Below are positions 22,401 through 64,000 of a DNA stretch of 64,000 bases, in pieces (the first letter of the stretch is position 1; each line of letters opens with the position of its first letter). Below the pieces are notes generated by a model. The model saw nothing but the letters and a program-made list of their open reading frames with translations, did no database searches and had not been told where the DNA came from. A program made the translations under genes and the position numbers. The stretch is taken from assembly GCA_964035545.1 (NCBI GenBank), contig OZ037773.1, positions 1,490,751 through 1,554,750 on the forward strand. The letters are read 5' to 3'. Source of the DNA: Bugula neritina (taxonomy: Eukaryota; Bryozoa; Gymnolaemata; Cheilostomatida; Bugulidae).

Positions 22401-23778
22401 GAGTTGAAGAACGTAGACATGTTGAATGTGGCATGTGGCCTGCTAATGACAAAGTCACCACCAAACGGTTTCCAGAAGCCTGTAAATACAAGAGTCGGTA
22501 CTATTAAGGTACACGTTACATTGTGATAGGCACCTCAGTTGGGAGCCATCACTGTTCAACATGTCGCTGTTGCCGGGTGTACCGGAAATGCACACGGATA
22601 TGTATTTTAAAGTATATTCATTACTGACCTACTCTAGGAGAGGAATCAGGCTTCAAGCATGCTTAACATGACAGTTTAGAATAGAATAGATGGCACTTTG
22701 AAGGATGGGGTAAAAAACTGCTGGTAGGGCTATTATTAGAACAGCCCGTATATTTATTTGTAGCCCCAGGTTCTGAAAAAATAGCTAGAAAATTAACCCT
22801 GTGTCAGTATGTACTATGTATACGTTTTATTGGCGTTTAGAAATAGTAACAAGATGACAAGAAAAGATCATTACAGGTCACTTGCGTATGACAAACGTAA
22901 GAGAATACCAAAATATTAACTTGTACTTTTACAAGTGTTACGTCTTAATAGCTTTTCTTTTGGTAATACCAATTCCTCAATCACATAAATGAGCAGCTGG
23001 TGGGAAGAAAATAGCTTGAAGCAGCACTGAGTTGGTGGTGACTGAGTGAATTGGTTCAGGGGTTCTTGAGTTTAGAGTCTGCACATTGATATGTATATAA
23101 ATACTGTATTCGGTCAAGGAGCAGCCGTGGTTTAGGGGTTAAAGTGTTTGGCTTAGCAAACACAACGTCATGGGTTCAAACCCCAGTAAAGGCCATTGGT
23201 GATGTTAGGAAGAGCATCAAGTTATAATTTCTTCTGTACCACATTGATGAATAAGCCCTTAGCCCGCTTTAAAAAAACCCTTTTTATCAGGGGTTTTCTC
23301 AGTGATGGCAACTATAAACTTGTGTGGGGGGGGGGGTTTATTCGGTCACCCGCAGCTCAGTGCTGCTTTTAGCAGTTTCCTGGTGGAAAGTAGAAACCCC
23401 ATTTTTCGGAAGCTCAAGGCTAAGAAATAAACGGGTTCAGTATGCTGCGTATTAGGAAAGTTTTTTACTTTAAAGCCCAGCCTTGCCTACAATTACTTGG
23501 GAAATCAAAGACTTGTTTACTTAGTTACACCAGTCTGTTTTTCTTGAGGCACGAAATTGCATGCAGAGAATCTACAAGCTGTAAACAGTTAGCCTACTAA
23601 CTCTTTTGAGTTATGGTGAAACTGCAACGTAGAGCTAAATATAAAAATAACTTTCTTTACTAAAAGTTGAAATTCAGCTCTCACCTGAGCCCTCATCAAA
23701 GTTGACATATTTGTACTTGTTGGCCAAACAATGGTCTTTCAGACTGTCTGGTAGGACATTCTTCTGTCTTTCCTCCAT
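19421..23778 (-). CDS. Cytosolic sulfotransferase (SULT family)
   Basis: Seven exons in transcript order: 23685-23778, 22321-22479, 21640-21820, 20681-20829, 20410-20507, 20052-20238 and 19421-19530, with all phases closing, giving 325 residues from MEERQKNVLPD. The family moves sulfonate from PAPS to hydroxyl or amine groups of small molecules in the cytosol. Visible motifs: the 5'-phosphosulfate loop region VMKTGTHLLYEIM (residues about 82-94; usual form is K-S/T-G-T-T/x-W), the catalytic-His segment INTHLVPSWLPPKF, the 3'-phosphate segment ATLRNPKDAFVSFFHHH, and the C-terminal FYRKGKIGDWKNWF. Length is slightly above the usual 290-300. The substrate cannot be predicted. The borders of exons 3 and 4 lie in minisatellites. 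Confidence 0.9.
19581..19735. repeat. TG/CG-rich microsatellite
   Basis: Runs of tgtg mixed with tgcg and ggtgtg in the last sulfotransferase intron. Potential Z-DNA former. Long reading frames here are repeat artefacts. Confidence 0.9.
20620..20681. repeat. Minisatellite at the donor of sulfotransferase exon 4
   Basis: Three 21-bp units plus a partial. On the minus strand the junction reads AAG then gtaaatattatg; each further unit gives CAG then gtaaat or gtaagt. Every unit therefore carries a donor-like site. Confidence 0.8.
21420..21640. repeat. Minisatellite on the donor side of sulfotransferase exon 3
   Basis: About seven units of roughly 30 bp containing atgtaatacaaagagtata. The unit nearest the exon supplies the intron start gtatgtatgctctttg. 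Confidence 0.75.
21800..22075. repeat. Minisatellite spanning the acceptor of sulfotransferase exon 3
   Basis: Seven units of about 39 bp. On the minus strand each has aacattgtag followed by a copy of the first 16-17 exon bases (GCACACACTTGCTG). The unit is 13 codons long and open in the exon frame, so use of an upstream copy would insert blocks like FNIVGTHLL. Confidence 0.9.
23117..23335 (+). mobile_element. tRNA-derived SINE, copy 2
   Basis: Starts gagcagccgtggtttagggg, has B-box gggttcaaacccc, core gatgttaggaagagcatca and tail ctataaacttgtgtg, ending in a G run. It lies in intron 1 of the sulfotransferase gene. Confidence 0.85.
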
Positions 23779-24246
23779 CTCTGTACAGGATGTTCACTTG
23801 TGACTGACTCACTCAAACTGATCACCAACTCTGCTGCGCACGTACTGCACCCGGTCCAGACACTATCTCATACTGCAGGTCTGATTTATGTTTCAACTAT
23901 GTTTTTATCTGAGAATTATGTGGGACTTTGATCTTGTGTAGTCTCTGGTCCAATTTGTCAATTGCCAAGCATGAAGGGCGGAATGTAAGCTCCTCAAAAT
24001 AACTTGGTGACTGTAAACACGTGCATTGTATTTATAATGATAATGCCCGGCATCTAGTAATGATATCTAATACCCTCATATCGTAACCACATGGCAACAC
24101 AGGGACCTGCAAACAATTAATTTATATACATTCTAGACTCTAGAGGCATTAAATCACGTGACACTTATGACACATTATCACACGTCTGTATTTCACACTA
24201 AGAGTTGTCTGCCTCAAAACTTGAGATTCGAATAATGTTACCAATA

Positions 24247-24392
24247 ACACAGTTTTAAAGTTGCTATTCAACTATATTTTATATGACACACTTAATTGAA
24301 AAAAATAAGACTATGCAAGTTTGCATAGTCTTATTTTTGTTAATTAAGTGTGTCATATAAAATATAGTTGAATAGCAACTTTAAAACTGTGT
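24247..24392. mobile_element. Near-perfect foldback MITE
   Basis: Inverted arms of about 70 bases each: the left starts acacagttttaaagttgct and the right ends with its complement. The core is aagactatgcaag next to tttgcatagtctt. Only a few mismatches, so it is either young or kept similar by gene conversion. Confidence 0.9.
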
Positions 24393-24709
24393 CATCACTG
24401 CAGTAGTTGAACAATTAAATGACCGAATTAACCAGTGATCTGCTCTGTTTCACGTCTGAAGATAATATTAAGCTATTATCCCAGAGGGAGGTTTCGTGTC
24501 AGCCAGTTAAATAGAAAGACGACTCCCAAAGCAGTTTCTTTCCTTACCACTCTTGAATCGCAATTGTTATTAAACTAGTGGAATGTTTAAGCGAAAATTG
24601 CACATAACATTGTGTAGTTAGTTTATATAACAAAGCATGGGTGTAATTGTTGCAACTAATACTGTATTTTATATTATAAAACAGGTAGTTAGTATTACTC
24701 TTGCAATAT

Positions 24710-24925
24710 ACATAGTAGAATATACAGAGTAGAGAGTACAGAGTAGAGTATACAGAGTATACAGAGTAGAGTACACAGAGTATACAGAGTAGAGTATACA
24801 GTAGTAGAATATTCAGTATATTATGGTAGTAGAGTATACAGTATATATTGTAGTAGAGTATACAGTATATTGTAGTAGAGTATACAGTATAATATGGTAG
24901 TAGAATATACAGTATACATCTTAGT
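24710..24925. repeat. Minisatellite of gagtatacag-type units
   Basis: Variants of gtagagtatacag and agtagagtatacagtatat in intergenic DNA, similar in type to the repeats in LYST introns. Confidence 0.7.
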
Positions 24926-25160
24926 TAAGTATATATAATAGAAAACTAGATATCAAGCTTGTTCAAGACTTGGCTTAGCCATGGTAGATCAGGTGCATGT
25001 AGAGCAATCAGTTATATAATATTTTCATTTGTATCTTTTCTCAAATCTAAACTTGGATTGCCAACATCTGCATTGTAAAGGTTAGAAAACCATAGTTGTT
25101 TCTAACGTAACCTTACAGCACATGCTACTAGTTTACACATATCAGCAACTTATTGTTCAA

Positions 25161-25166
25161 TTTATT
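25161..25166 (-). terminator. Possible polyadenylation signal of LYST
   Basis: TTTATT on plus (AATAAA on minus), about 490 bases after the LYST stop. The choice is uncertain. Confidence 0.3.
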
Positions 25167-25655
25167 ATAACTTTTACATTGCCATTTATGGCACCATTCT
25201 GAACTTGTAGCTCAAACCAAACACTGCTTAAACCGTACAACATGGCTGCCATAACTACACCCCATCTGAGTCTAAGAAAGATGAAACTGTAAAAGGTAAC
25301 GTATATTTTGAATTTGGAAAAAGTGACAGAAAATGATAATAGAAGAGTATAAGAGAATGTAGCACCAATATATAGTAAGAGCCCTCGTATAGGCAAATTA
25401 TATAATATAATATAATATAATATAATATAATAACAATAATATAACAGTATTAACATAATAGCAACAATATAATGTACATTAAAACAACTGAAGTAAAGGC
25501 TTATTTAAACAAAAAACAAAATAACCAAGTATCGATTAATCACTATTAACTTTGACATAGACTGTACACTACTGCGTCTCTGTGTACACTACTGCGTCTC
25601 TGTGTACACTACTAAGGAAAGAAAGGACCTTGACCTCAGACAAAGTGAGCAGATA

Positions 25656-57098
<31,443 letters not shown>

Positions 57099-58544
57099 TT
57101 TACAAACAAATAACCTTTTTCACATGACTTGACTGGAAACTAAATTATAAAAAAAACAATAAAACTTCAAACGCATGCATAAGGTTTCCTATTTTTTCAG
57201 AATTTTGCGTTTCAACATTATTCATTTGTTAATAGTAAATAAACTTAGGGTCTAACTCTAATATAAGTAAAACTAAGTGAATGAAAATGAAACATAGTTT
57301 CAATAGGTATAATTATAAAACCTTGGCTCAAAAATATACAAAATTAATATTATATTCCAAAGCATACAAGTATTAGTATAACTAGAAGGCTAATTCATAA
57401 GGAATACCAAATCTAATAGTAATAGCAATCGTAATAGTAATAGTAATACTAATACTTATACTAATACTTACTAATAGTAGGTAATAGTAATATTAATACA
57501 AGCTGTTGTAACAACTACTTTACTTTAAAACACAACTAGTATTACAATACTAGATTTATAAACTTTTACAAATTAATTTGACTTAAAAGTCACTTCATCA
57601 TGGGGTTTATCAGTTTAACTCTGAGCTCCTGAGTTTTAGTTTAGCCTTGAGTCTTGAGATTTTTACCTTTTTAGTTCTTTGAGTACAACAGTTCAAGTTG
57701 GTGTTATTTATAATTGGCTGCCAAGTATATATAAATACAGTACAATTTCATAACAGAAATGTCTGAATGTGCAGAACTAAATGATTATATCAGAATGTCT
57801 ATCAGTTTAAAAGCTACTTGAAGTTCTATTATTATTTATATTAGACTACACTTGGTTTTCCTGCATCAATAAACTCAACTACGCTTTAGCTGTAAATCCA
57901 CAACGTTCATGTGATCCAAAGGAAGTTGGAAGATTGGGTCATAAAAAGAATAATGTTATGATTGTCTAGTTCTCACCCGTAAGTACGCTACAAAGAACAT
58001 AAAACTTTAGCTATTAATTAGTCACATGATCGAAAAATGGCAGCAACAGTTAACTGTATCTGGTCTAGCCTACTCATCATTTGAATTACAATCTATCGAA
58101 TATCGCATTCAAATACAATATCAAAATTAGTATGCAGGTTTTAGCTTATCACTTCATTTTATGCTCTTTGCAGTGGCTTATCCATTATAAATATTTATAT
58201 TGCTATCAATCTAAAAATAATATTAATATTAACTTCAACATCAATATGAATATGAATTAATATTATGAATATCAATAATCAATATCATTCAATAGAAATA
58301 GTATTTAAAACTGAATACATTATCATTATAGGTATGATAATCATTATGATTACATTATATTAATGCTTAATCAATAATAAGTAATATTTGGCTTTGCTGA
58401 TTTCATTTGGATTTACTTTCAAGTTTTACTATTGGTTTCATCCAACTGAGATACTGATAGACGCTTCTCAGTTAGAGGCTAGGCTAAATTTTCCACTTGG
58501 ACGCTTTCCACTTGGACGCTATTTTTTATTTTGGCGCCAGGTCG

Positions 58545-58840
58545 GTTGATTGCATATAAAGCCTTGTGTCTACCACATCTTGAGTATGCTAGCGCAGCTT
58601 GGGACCCAGCCTGCAAGAAGGATATGCAGTCAATTCATAGCCAATATTAAAAGCTGCCATGCCATGCCATGCAGAAATTCTGCCTACAACTTATTTAACA
58701 AAGAAAGAGAACCAAGCGTACTAATCTCTTTATGAAGATTCTAGCAAAAGAAGAACAACATATAGCTCTCAGCTCTGCCTATGATGAGCTGCTGAACAAA
58801 CCAGAAAAGCACTATACAGACCCGCTTCCAAGCTAGGGGA
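58545..58840 (+). mobile_element. Fragment of a non-LTR retrotransposon
   Basis: A plus-strand frame reads LPHLEYASAAWDPACKKDM, the conserved end region of reverse transcriptases of the CR1/Jockey type. Stops and frameshifts follow within 100 bases. A dead fragment. Confidence 0.75.
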
Positions 58841-59307
58841 TAGCTCTAATCAGTGGGTGCTACCAGTACCAAGTACCTGAACAGTTTCCTCCCATGGACT
58901 ATCCGGGACCTAAAAATTGGTCACAATCAAAGCAATGATTCAGATATTTCCACATAGACAGAATTAAGTTCCTGTTCAGTAAATACAGTCCAATCAGTAC
59001 CAACAGTATGGCTATTCACCAATGACTGTCCAACATATTACCCATATGCGGCACTCCCCTTCCTTCCTCTAGAGCAGTCCAGTGTGATGATCACTTCGAG
59101 TAAGTTCGAATAGGTTTGAGTATTAGTTTTACTATGACTTATAACTTATAAGTATTAGTATGACTATCATTATCATTATGAGTGCCAAATTCAGGATCAT
59201 TATTAATATGAGTGTTAATATTATTGTGGTGGAAATACGACGTTATAGTAGAGTTATCTTTTCATGCACTCTATTTTTATATTTTATGTAAACCGATTAT
59301 GTAATTC

Positions 59308-59428
59308 AATCCTGTCCGAAAGTTGGCAATTGCCAATTGGCGGGCTCTGACATCAAAACAAGTTCCGATGTCGGAGTCCAATTGTCGGAAGGTGCCGATA
59401 TTCGAGCTCCGACTTTCAGACAGGATGA
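59308..59428. mobile_element. Short inverted-repeat element
   Basis: Left atcctgtccgaaagttgg and right (reversed) atcctgtctgaaagtcgg, with inner pairs tctgacatc and gatgtcgga. About 120 bp, noncoding. Confidence 0.6.
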
Positions 59429-61094
59429 GAATAAAGAACTTTTTCTTGTATAAAAGGACACGAACTCGCAGTGTAGAATCAGTCTACTACTGGAGCTCGC
59501 CGGATCAAGACTACCTTTTAAAGCATCCACTACACAATAAAGATTTTTCTACTCGAAACCACTACCACATCTTTTTCTTACTATACTGGAGTTATGCTCC
59601 CCACTTAAACTGCATTCTACCCACAAAACTACTACAAAATTTTAGTTTACTAGTAATTTGGTAGTAGTAGTAGTAGTAATAGTATTATTAGTAGTGGTAG
59701 TAGTAGTAGTACCTATGCCTATAGCTATACTAATACTGTAGTACTACTAGTATTACTATTAGTGTTAGTATTAGTATATCTATTAATATTACTATTACTA
59801 ATATTATTACTAATACTATACATATAGTATGAGTTAGGTGCAATAATGGAGAACTTGAGAAAAGCCTGTGTTCTAAATTGGAAATGTAGCAAAATTTATT
59901 ACCATTACTATTGGTATTGCTATTACTATTAGTTAAAGAATAAAAATATCAACACCTTGTAATTGTTGTAATTATTATTAAAAAGTATAATGTTTGTTTA
60001 TCATAGTGGTAGTTATAATGATAATCATATCTATTCAATCACTAATGACTAAGACTAACAAATGCACGGCAGAAACTGATGTTTTAAATTTATCATTATT
60101 CTTTATCATAATTTATTTAGGATTTGTAATTATTTTACTTGATAAATTTACCTATCATATTTGAAACTATATGTATTGAATAAATACTAATAGACTTGGT
60201 ATTACTATTAGTGATAAGTCAATAAACAACATCAATAATAATAAGTTTGAAGAACTATAAAAATAATCATACTTAGCAAATATTTTTGATATTTTTATAC
60301 TTCTATAGTGTAAAGTGGAAAGATCAAACTTACTTTTTACCCAGTCTTTGGAGTCAATACCTATGGCTTAAAATATAGTTTAAGTGGGCAAAAAATTTCA
60401 ATTTTAGTATTTGGCTACTTTTTCTTTCAGCTGCATGTGTTTTTATCATCTCAGTATTTTTCATTTGAGTATTTGCTTGTATTTTATTCTGGTACTCCTG
60501 TTTATCCGATGTCTTAATAACTGAAATATAAGTTTATATAATTATATATAATCAATGCTGGTGATGACAATTAAGGTTCTAAAATTATTTCTCAAATTGC
60601 TTAGTTCTACATTGTTATTGTTGAATTGACCCGTTAAAATTTATGTTGAACTGAATAGTTTTAGTTGATTTTTTGTGGCATTTTAGTTTTATTTTGATAA
60701 GTATTCACATTTGAGTTGATGTTTGCATTGTCATCGGTCAGTTGAGTATATTTACTATAAAATTCTATTTGTAGTACATTGCCATATTTCAAGGATATGT
60801 CAATTCTAATCTTTGTCTAATCATATAGAAAATAGGCAATTACTTTCAGCAGAAGCATAAATAAACAACTTATCGTATTATATGTTCTTGGATTTTTATT
60901 TTACTAATGCAGGAGAGCAGCATTAGAGAAGTAAATAATGTAATGTCCGTCACTCTAAAATGAAATGTAGACTTTTCACGCTATGGCTATATTTTAGCAA
61001 GAATCTGAGTTTAAAATTAACATTTTATGCCAAATTTACAGGCTTCAGATTGAAATTTCTCTGATGCTTGACTGAATCAGTTCAAGAATAATGT

Positions 61095-61185
61095 GCGAAG
61101 ATTAGACCTCGTTGGCTACTCTGGAAGATTAGACCTCGTTGGCTACTCTGGAAGATTAGACCTCGTTGGCTACTCTGGAAGGTTT
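61095..61185. repeat. 28-bp tandem repeat upstream of PEX10
   Basis: Three full copies and a partial of gaagattagacctcgttggc followed by tactctg, ending 316 bases before the PEX10 ATG. Confidence 0.85.
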
Positions 61186-61500
61186 GACTCCTATTCTCCG
61201 TAACAACCCAAGTGGAATCTTGTTTTGTTTTTGTGTGCAATTTTTCTTAAAGTATTCTGCATTTATTCATTTGCTACTTTTAATTTAAAATCTAAGAACA
61301 TGAAATCATTAAAAGCCCAGAGTGCAGGAAAAATTTGAATTCTCAATATATAATTACTAAGTTCTTTTTTTCTGGCAACATTCAGCCCTTGAAATACATG
61401 TTTCAAATTTCCTTCTGTATGTGACATTGAGATGCAATTGATTATTTTAGTGAGAGTGGGTGAACTGTATTTTACAAGCTGGGCACTTGGATGAGAGATC

Positions 61501-62397
61501 ATGCCTTTCATTTTGGCTGGCGTAGCTGAAATGATGCGTAGCCAACAGAAAGACTCTGACGTGTGCCTCTCGACATTGCTACCACTTGTCCGTAAAACTG
61601 CAGAGTTGTCTTCTCAATTATATAGTAGCTTCGCACATAACAACTTGATTAATCTGCACGCAAGTTGGACTACTGAGCTGGAACTGTTGAGCAGTTGTCT
61701 GTATTACATAGTCACCACCTTGTCAGGCCAGCAAACAATTGGGGAGGAGTATGTGAACATCATTCAAGTTGATGGGACCAGAAAATATCATCCAAAGTTT
61801 TTAAGACGCTGTCTAATGGTATCACTGCACTGTTTTGGTCCATACTTGGCCAGCATTATGATCAACCAGCTCAAGGCTTACGTCAGATTGAGTCAATGGA
61901 TTGCATCATCACGTAAACCTGTGGCTATGAACATTTTAGACTGCGGTTACCATGCTATGCAATGGATTTATAGACTACAGAAAAGTCTCTTCTTTTTGAA
62001 ACTGTCACGAGATTCGTTGTCTAAAGAGATGACTTCAATATCCTATATAACTATTCGTGGTACTCCAATAAAAGAGTATTCATGTTTTAAAGTACTGGGT
62101 TACTTGGGCCTCATTCAATCTTCTTTCTCTCTTTACAATGCACTACTTTCAGTCAAAAACTCAGTCATATCAGCTAAATCTAGTCACCCTGTACTGACCG
62201 AGCAGCCACAAGCTGTCTCGGCAGCCAAGTGCCCCATGTGCTATGACCAGTATACAGATATAACTAGCAGCGAATGTGGTCACTTGTTCTGCTGGAGTTG
62301 TATATATCCATGGTGCTCCACCAAGAGATTCTGTCCCATTTGCCGGGCTGAGTGTGAACCCAGGGGACTGGTGCGACTCGTCAACTTTGACTTCTGA
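61501..62397 (+). CDS. PEX10: Peroxisome biogenesis factor 10 (RING E3)
   Basis: Intronless, 298 residues, close to the usual PEX10 length (about 320). PEX10 is a peroxisomal membrane RING protein that acts with PEX2 and PEX12 to ubiquitinate and recycle the import receptor PEX5. The N-terminal half has the conserved region TLSGQQTIGEEYVNIIQVD (residues about 75-93). Hydrophobic helices follow (residues about 100-220). The C-terminus is a C3HC4 RING: CPMC at about 248-251, then SECGHLFCWSC, then RFCPICRAE. The ATG at 61501 is the first in frame. The lack of introns contrasts with the neighbouring LYST. Confidence 0.95.
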   Translation: MPFILAGVAEMMRSQQKDSDVCLSTLLPLVRKTAELSSQLYSSFAHNNLINLHASWTTELELLSSCLYYIVTTLSGQQTIGEEYVNIIQVDGTRKYHPKFLRRCLMVSLHCFGPYLASIMINQLKAYVRLSQWIASSRKPVAMNILDCGYHAMQWIYRLQKSLFFLKLSRDSLSKEMTSISYITIRGTPIKEYSCFKVLGYLGLIQSSFSLYNALLSVKNSVISAKSSHPVLTEQPQAVSAAKCPMCYDQYTDITSSECGHLFCWSCIYPWCSTKRFCPICRAECEPRGLVRLVNFDF

Positions 62398-62454
62398 CCC
62401 TTTGATTGGTGGAATCAAGAAACTGAATGATTTTCTGTTATCTAATTTCAATTA

Positions 62455-62460
62455 AATAAA
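62455..62460 (+). terminator. AATAAA polyadenylation signal of PEX10
   Basis: The signal lies 58 bases after the stop, in the context aattaaataaactttc. Confidence 0.7.
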
Positions 62461-63204
62461 CTTTCAATTTTGTCAAATTCAGACTTGTCTGCTCACTGAA
62501 CAGCATTTTTCTATATGCCTGTTATGAATTAGAACCAGGATTATATTAAATGTGTTATTCAATGAAATGCCACAAATAATGCATGAGGTTTTATTGCATG
62601 AAGTCTATTAGAGAGTAATTGAATGCCTATAATTTGTCCAATAAAATTAATGATTTGTGCTTTTTAATATAGTGAAATCACACAACAAGCAGACAGGCTT
62701 TCACAAGATGTCTGTTATATTTATAGTACATTTGAAGAGTACACCAGCACAATAGTACATGCATACATATTTCATACTATAATACAAGAAGGCTTTCAAT
62801 GTACAGAAGTCATCATAATACGAATTCTAACCAGAGTGTCACAACAGATACGATGAGTGAAGGACAGATAACTACACTTTACATGCATGCATTAGGTACG
62901 AGTCCAAAGTGGGCTCAAGTAGAGTGGTTGGTGTCTTTGGGCCATCTTCATAAGAATAATACTATTATGTACAAGTAGAATTGAATGTAATTTCATAAGA
63001 TAATAAAATCGTCTCCACCTCAGCCTGCCCTAGCTAATAATCTGTTGAGTGAGAGCACAACCTGCTGGTGATTGCCGATGGCAGGTGGGGGCGGTGCATA
63101 GCGTGACTGTACAAGGTGGAGCAGCAGATAGAGTTACAAGAGCTAACAGTAGGTGGTTGAGAAACTACAGAGATGTGGTTACAGAGTCAGTCAGGTGGGT
63201 GTGG
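62461..63204. other. Intergenic / 3' region between PEX10 and the ANP32-like gene
   Basis: The two genes converge here. It probably contains the 3' UTR of the ANP32-like gene. No repeat or gene is recognised. Confidence 0.5.
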
Positions 63205-64000
63205 CTAGTCATCTTCTTCGTCTTCTAACTTCCTCTTCGTACCTCGTCCAGCTTCTTCTACAACACAATCAGTCGAGTGTTAACACTGTACAGTGTACAC
63301 TCTCACTGTATCTCTCACTCTACACCTCACTGTATCTCTCACTCTACACTCTCACTCTGCATATATCTCACTCTGCACCTCACTGTATATCTCACTCTGC
63401 ATATATCTCACATTGCATATATATCAATATGTATATATCTCACTGTACACTCCAACTACATTCTCTCACATCTACAGGCTGTATTCTGGTAAACAAACAT
63501 TGTTGCTATAGAAACAGGCGTTACCTTCATCACCTTCATCGTCTAGACCGTCTTCATCATCTTCCCCATCGGCAGCCGGGTTAAATTCCTCGTCATCACT
63601 TTCATCCTACAACATTACTGCCTACATGTACACAGTATACTATACCATAATATACACTATACTACCTACATGTACATAGTATACTATACTATAATATATA
63701 GTACAACATTACTACCTACATGTACATAGTATACTATGCCATAATATATAGTACAACATTACTACCTACATGTACATAGTATACTATGCCATAATATATT
63801 ACATACTATATACTATACTACATAGAGTACATATTAGAGTATATACTATACACAATATACACTACACTACACTATAGGCTAATACAATGTATACTATACA
63901 CTATATACAATATGCTATAAACACTATACTATACCAGGCCACACCCACCTCAATATCATCTCCCTGCAGGGCATTCAGTCCAATCTCATCCTCGTCATCA
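63205..64000 (-). CDS. ANP32-like acidic nuclear protein, C-terminal exons (partial)
   Basis: Three minus-strand exons: 63949 to beyond 64000, 63525-63606 and 63205-63257, phases closing, ending in TAG. The encoded tail is very acidic (DDEDEIGLNALQGDDIE, DESDDEEFNP, DGEDDEDGLDDEGDE) and ends GRGTKRKLEDEEDD. An acidic run closed by a K-R-K motif and a final acidic stretch is the layout of ANP32 proteins, nuclear leucine-rich-repeat histone chaperones and PP2A inhibitors. The leucine-rich repeats would be outside the window, so other acidic nuclear proteins remain possible. Confidence 0.6.
63280..63475. repeat. tctcactctacac repeats in the ANP32-like gene intron
   Basis: Units of tgtatctctcactctaca type. 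Open frames on the plus strand are artefacts. Confidence 0.8.
63610..63930. repeat. About 60-bp repeats plus AT-rich tract
   Basis: Three units with attactacctacatgtaca and atagtatactat, then irregular tatactatac DNA, filling the intron of the ANP32-like gene. Confidence 0.8.

Larger units (their letters stand above)
23779..25160. other. Region between sulfotransferase start and LYST 3' end
   Basis: No gene is recognised. It should hold the sulfotransferase promoter (just right of 23778), a foldback element, a minisatellite (24710-24925) and AT-rich DNA. Confidence 0.5.
57099..61094. other. Intergenic region between LYST and PEX10
   Basis: No confident gene. AT-rich, with simple aatagtaatactaat-type repeats (about 57420-57490, 59660-59830), a non-LTR fragment (58545-58840) and an inverted-repeat element (59308-59428). 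LYST and PEX10 diverge from here, so both promoters should lie within it; no TATA or CpG-rich block stands out. Confidence 0.5.

Overview
The window is invertebrate metazoan nuclear DNA. Genes are split by many short GT-AG introns, AT-rich noncoding DNA is packed with micro- and minisatellites, and there are tRNA-derived SINEs, Tc1- and hAT-like DNA elements, MITEs and a nuclear tRNA gene. The proteins recognised (Ly6/uPAR LU domain, cytosolic sulfotransferase, LYST, PEX10, an ANP32-like acidic tail) fit an animal. A lophotrochozoan-type genome is a guess; the sequence does not fix the species. All gene models were built by eye from homology, splice consensus and reading-phase continuity, without transcript data.

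Layout. 0.3-18 kb (+): a tandem array of four complete four-exon genes for small secreted, probably GPI-anchored LU-domain proteins with 10 cysteines, plus one spare promoter and first exon. The first three complete genes and the spare share a promoter block; the fourth has its own CCAAT-rich upstream region. 6-12 kb is nearly gene-free. 19.4-23.8 kb (-): a seven-exon cytosolic sulfotransferase. 25.7-57.1 kb (-): one large gene of at least 56 exons encoding a LYST (lysosomal trafficking regulator) orthologue of about 3,060 residues. The order is helical N-terminal region, concanavalin A-like segment, helical middle, PH-like, BEACH and WD40. A tRNA-Leu(UAA) gene lies in one LYST intron. 61.5-62.4 kb (+): intronless PEX10. 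63.2-64.0 kb (-): the last three exons of an ANP32-like gene that runs off the window.

Most striking pattern. Minisatellites are concentrated in introns, and in many introns the repeat unit contains or touches the intron-exon junction. Each unit then carries a copy of the splice acceptor plus the first exon bases, or the last exon bases plus the donor. This is seen in three unrelated genes: LU gene 4, the sulfotransferase and LYST. It implies arrays of redundant splice sites and a route for intron growth that starts at splice junctions.

The genes do not form a known pathway. The LU array looks like a recent local expansion. LYST, PEX10 and the sulfotransferase are housekeeping or metabolic genes that happen to lie side by side.
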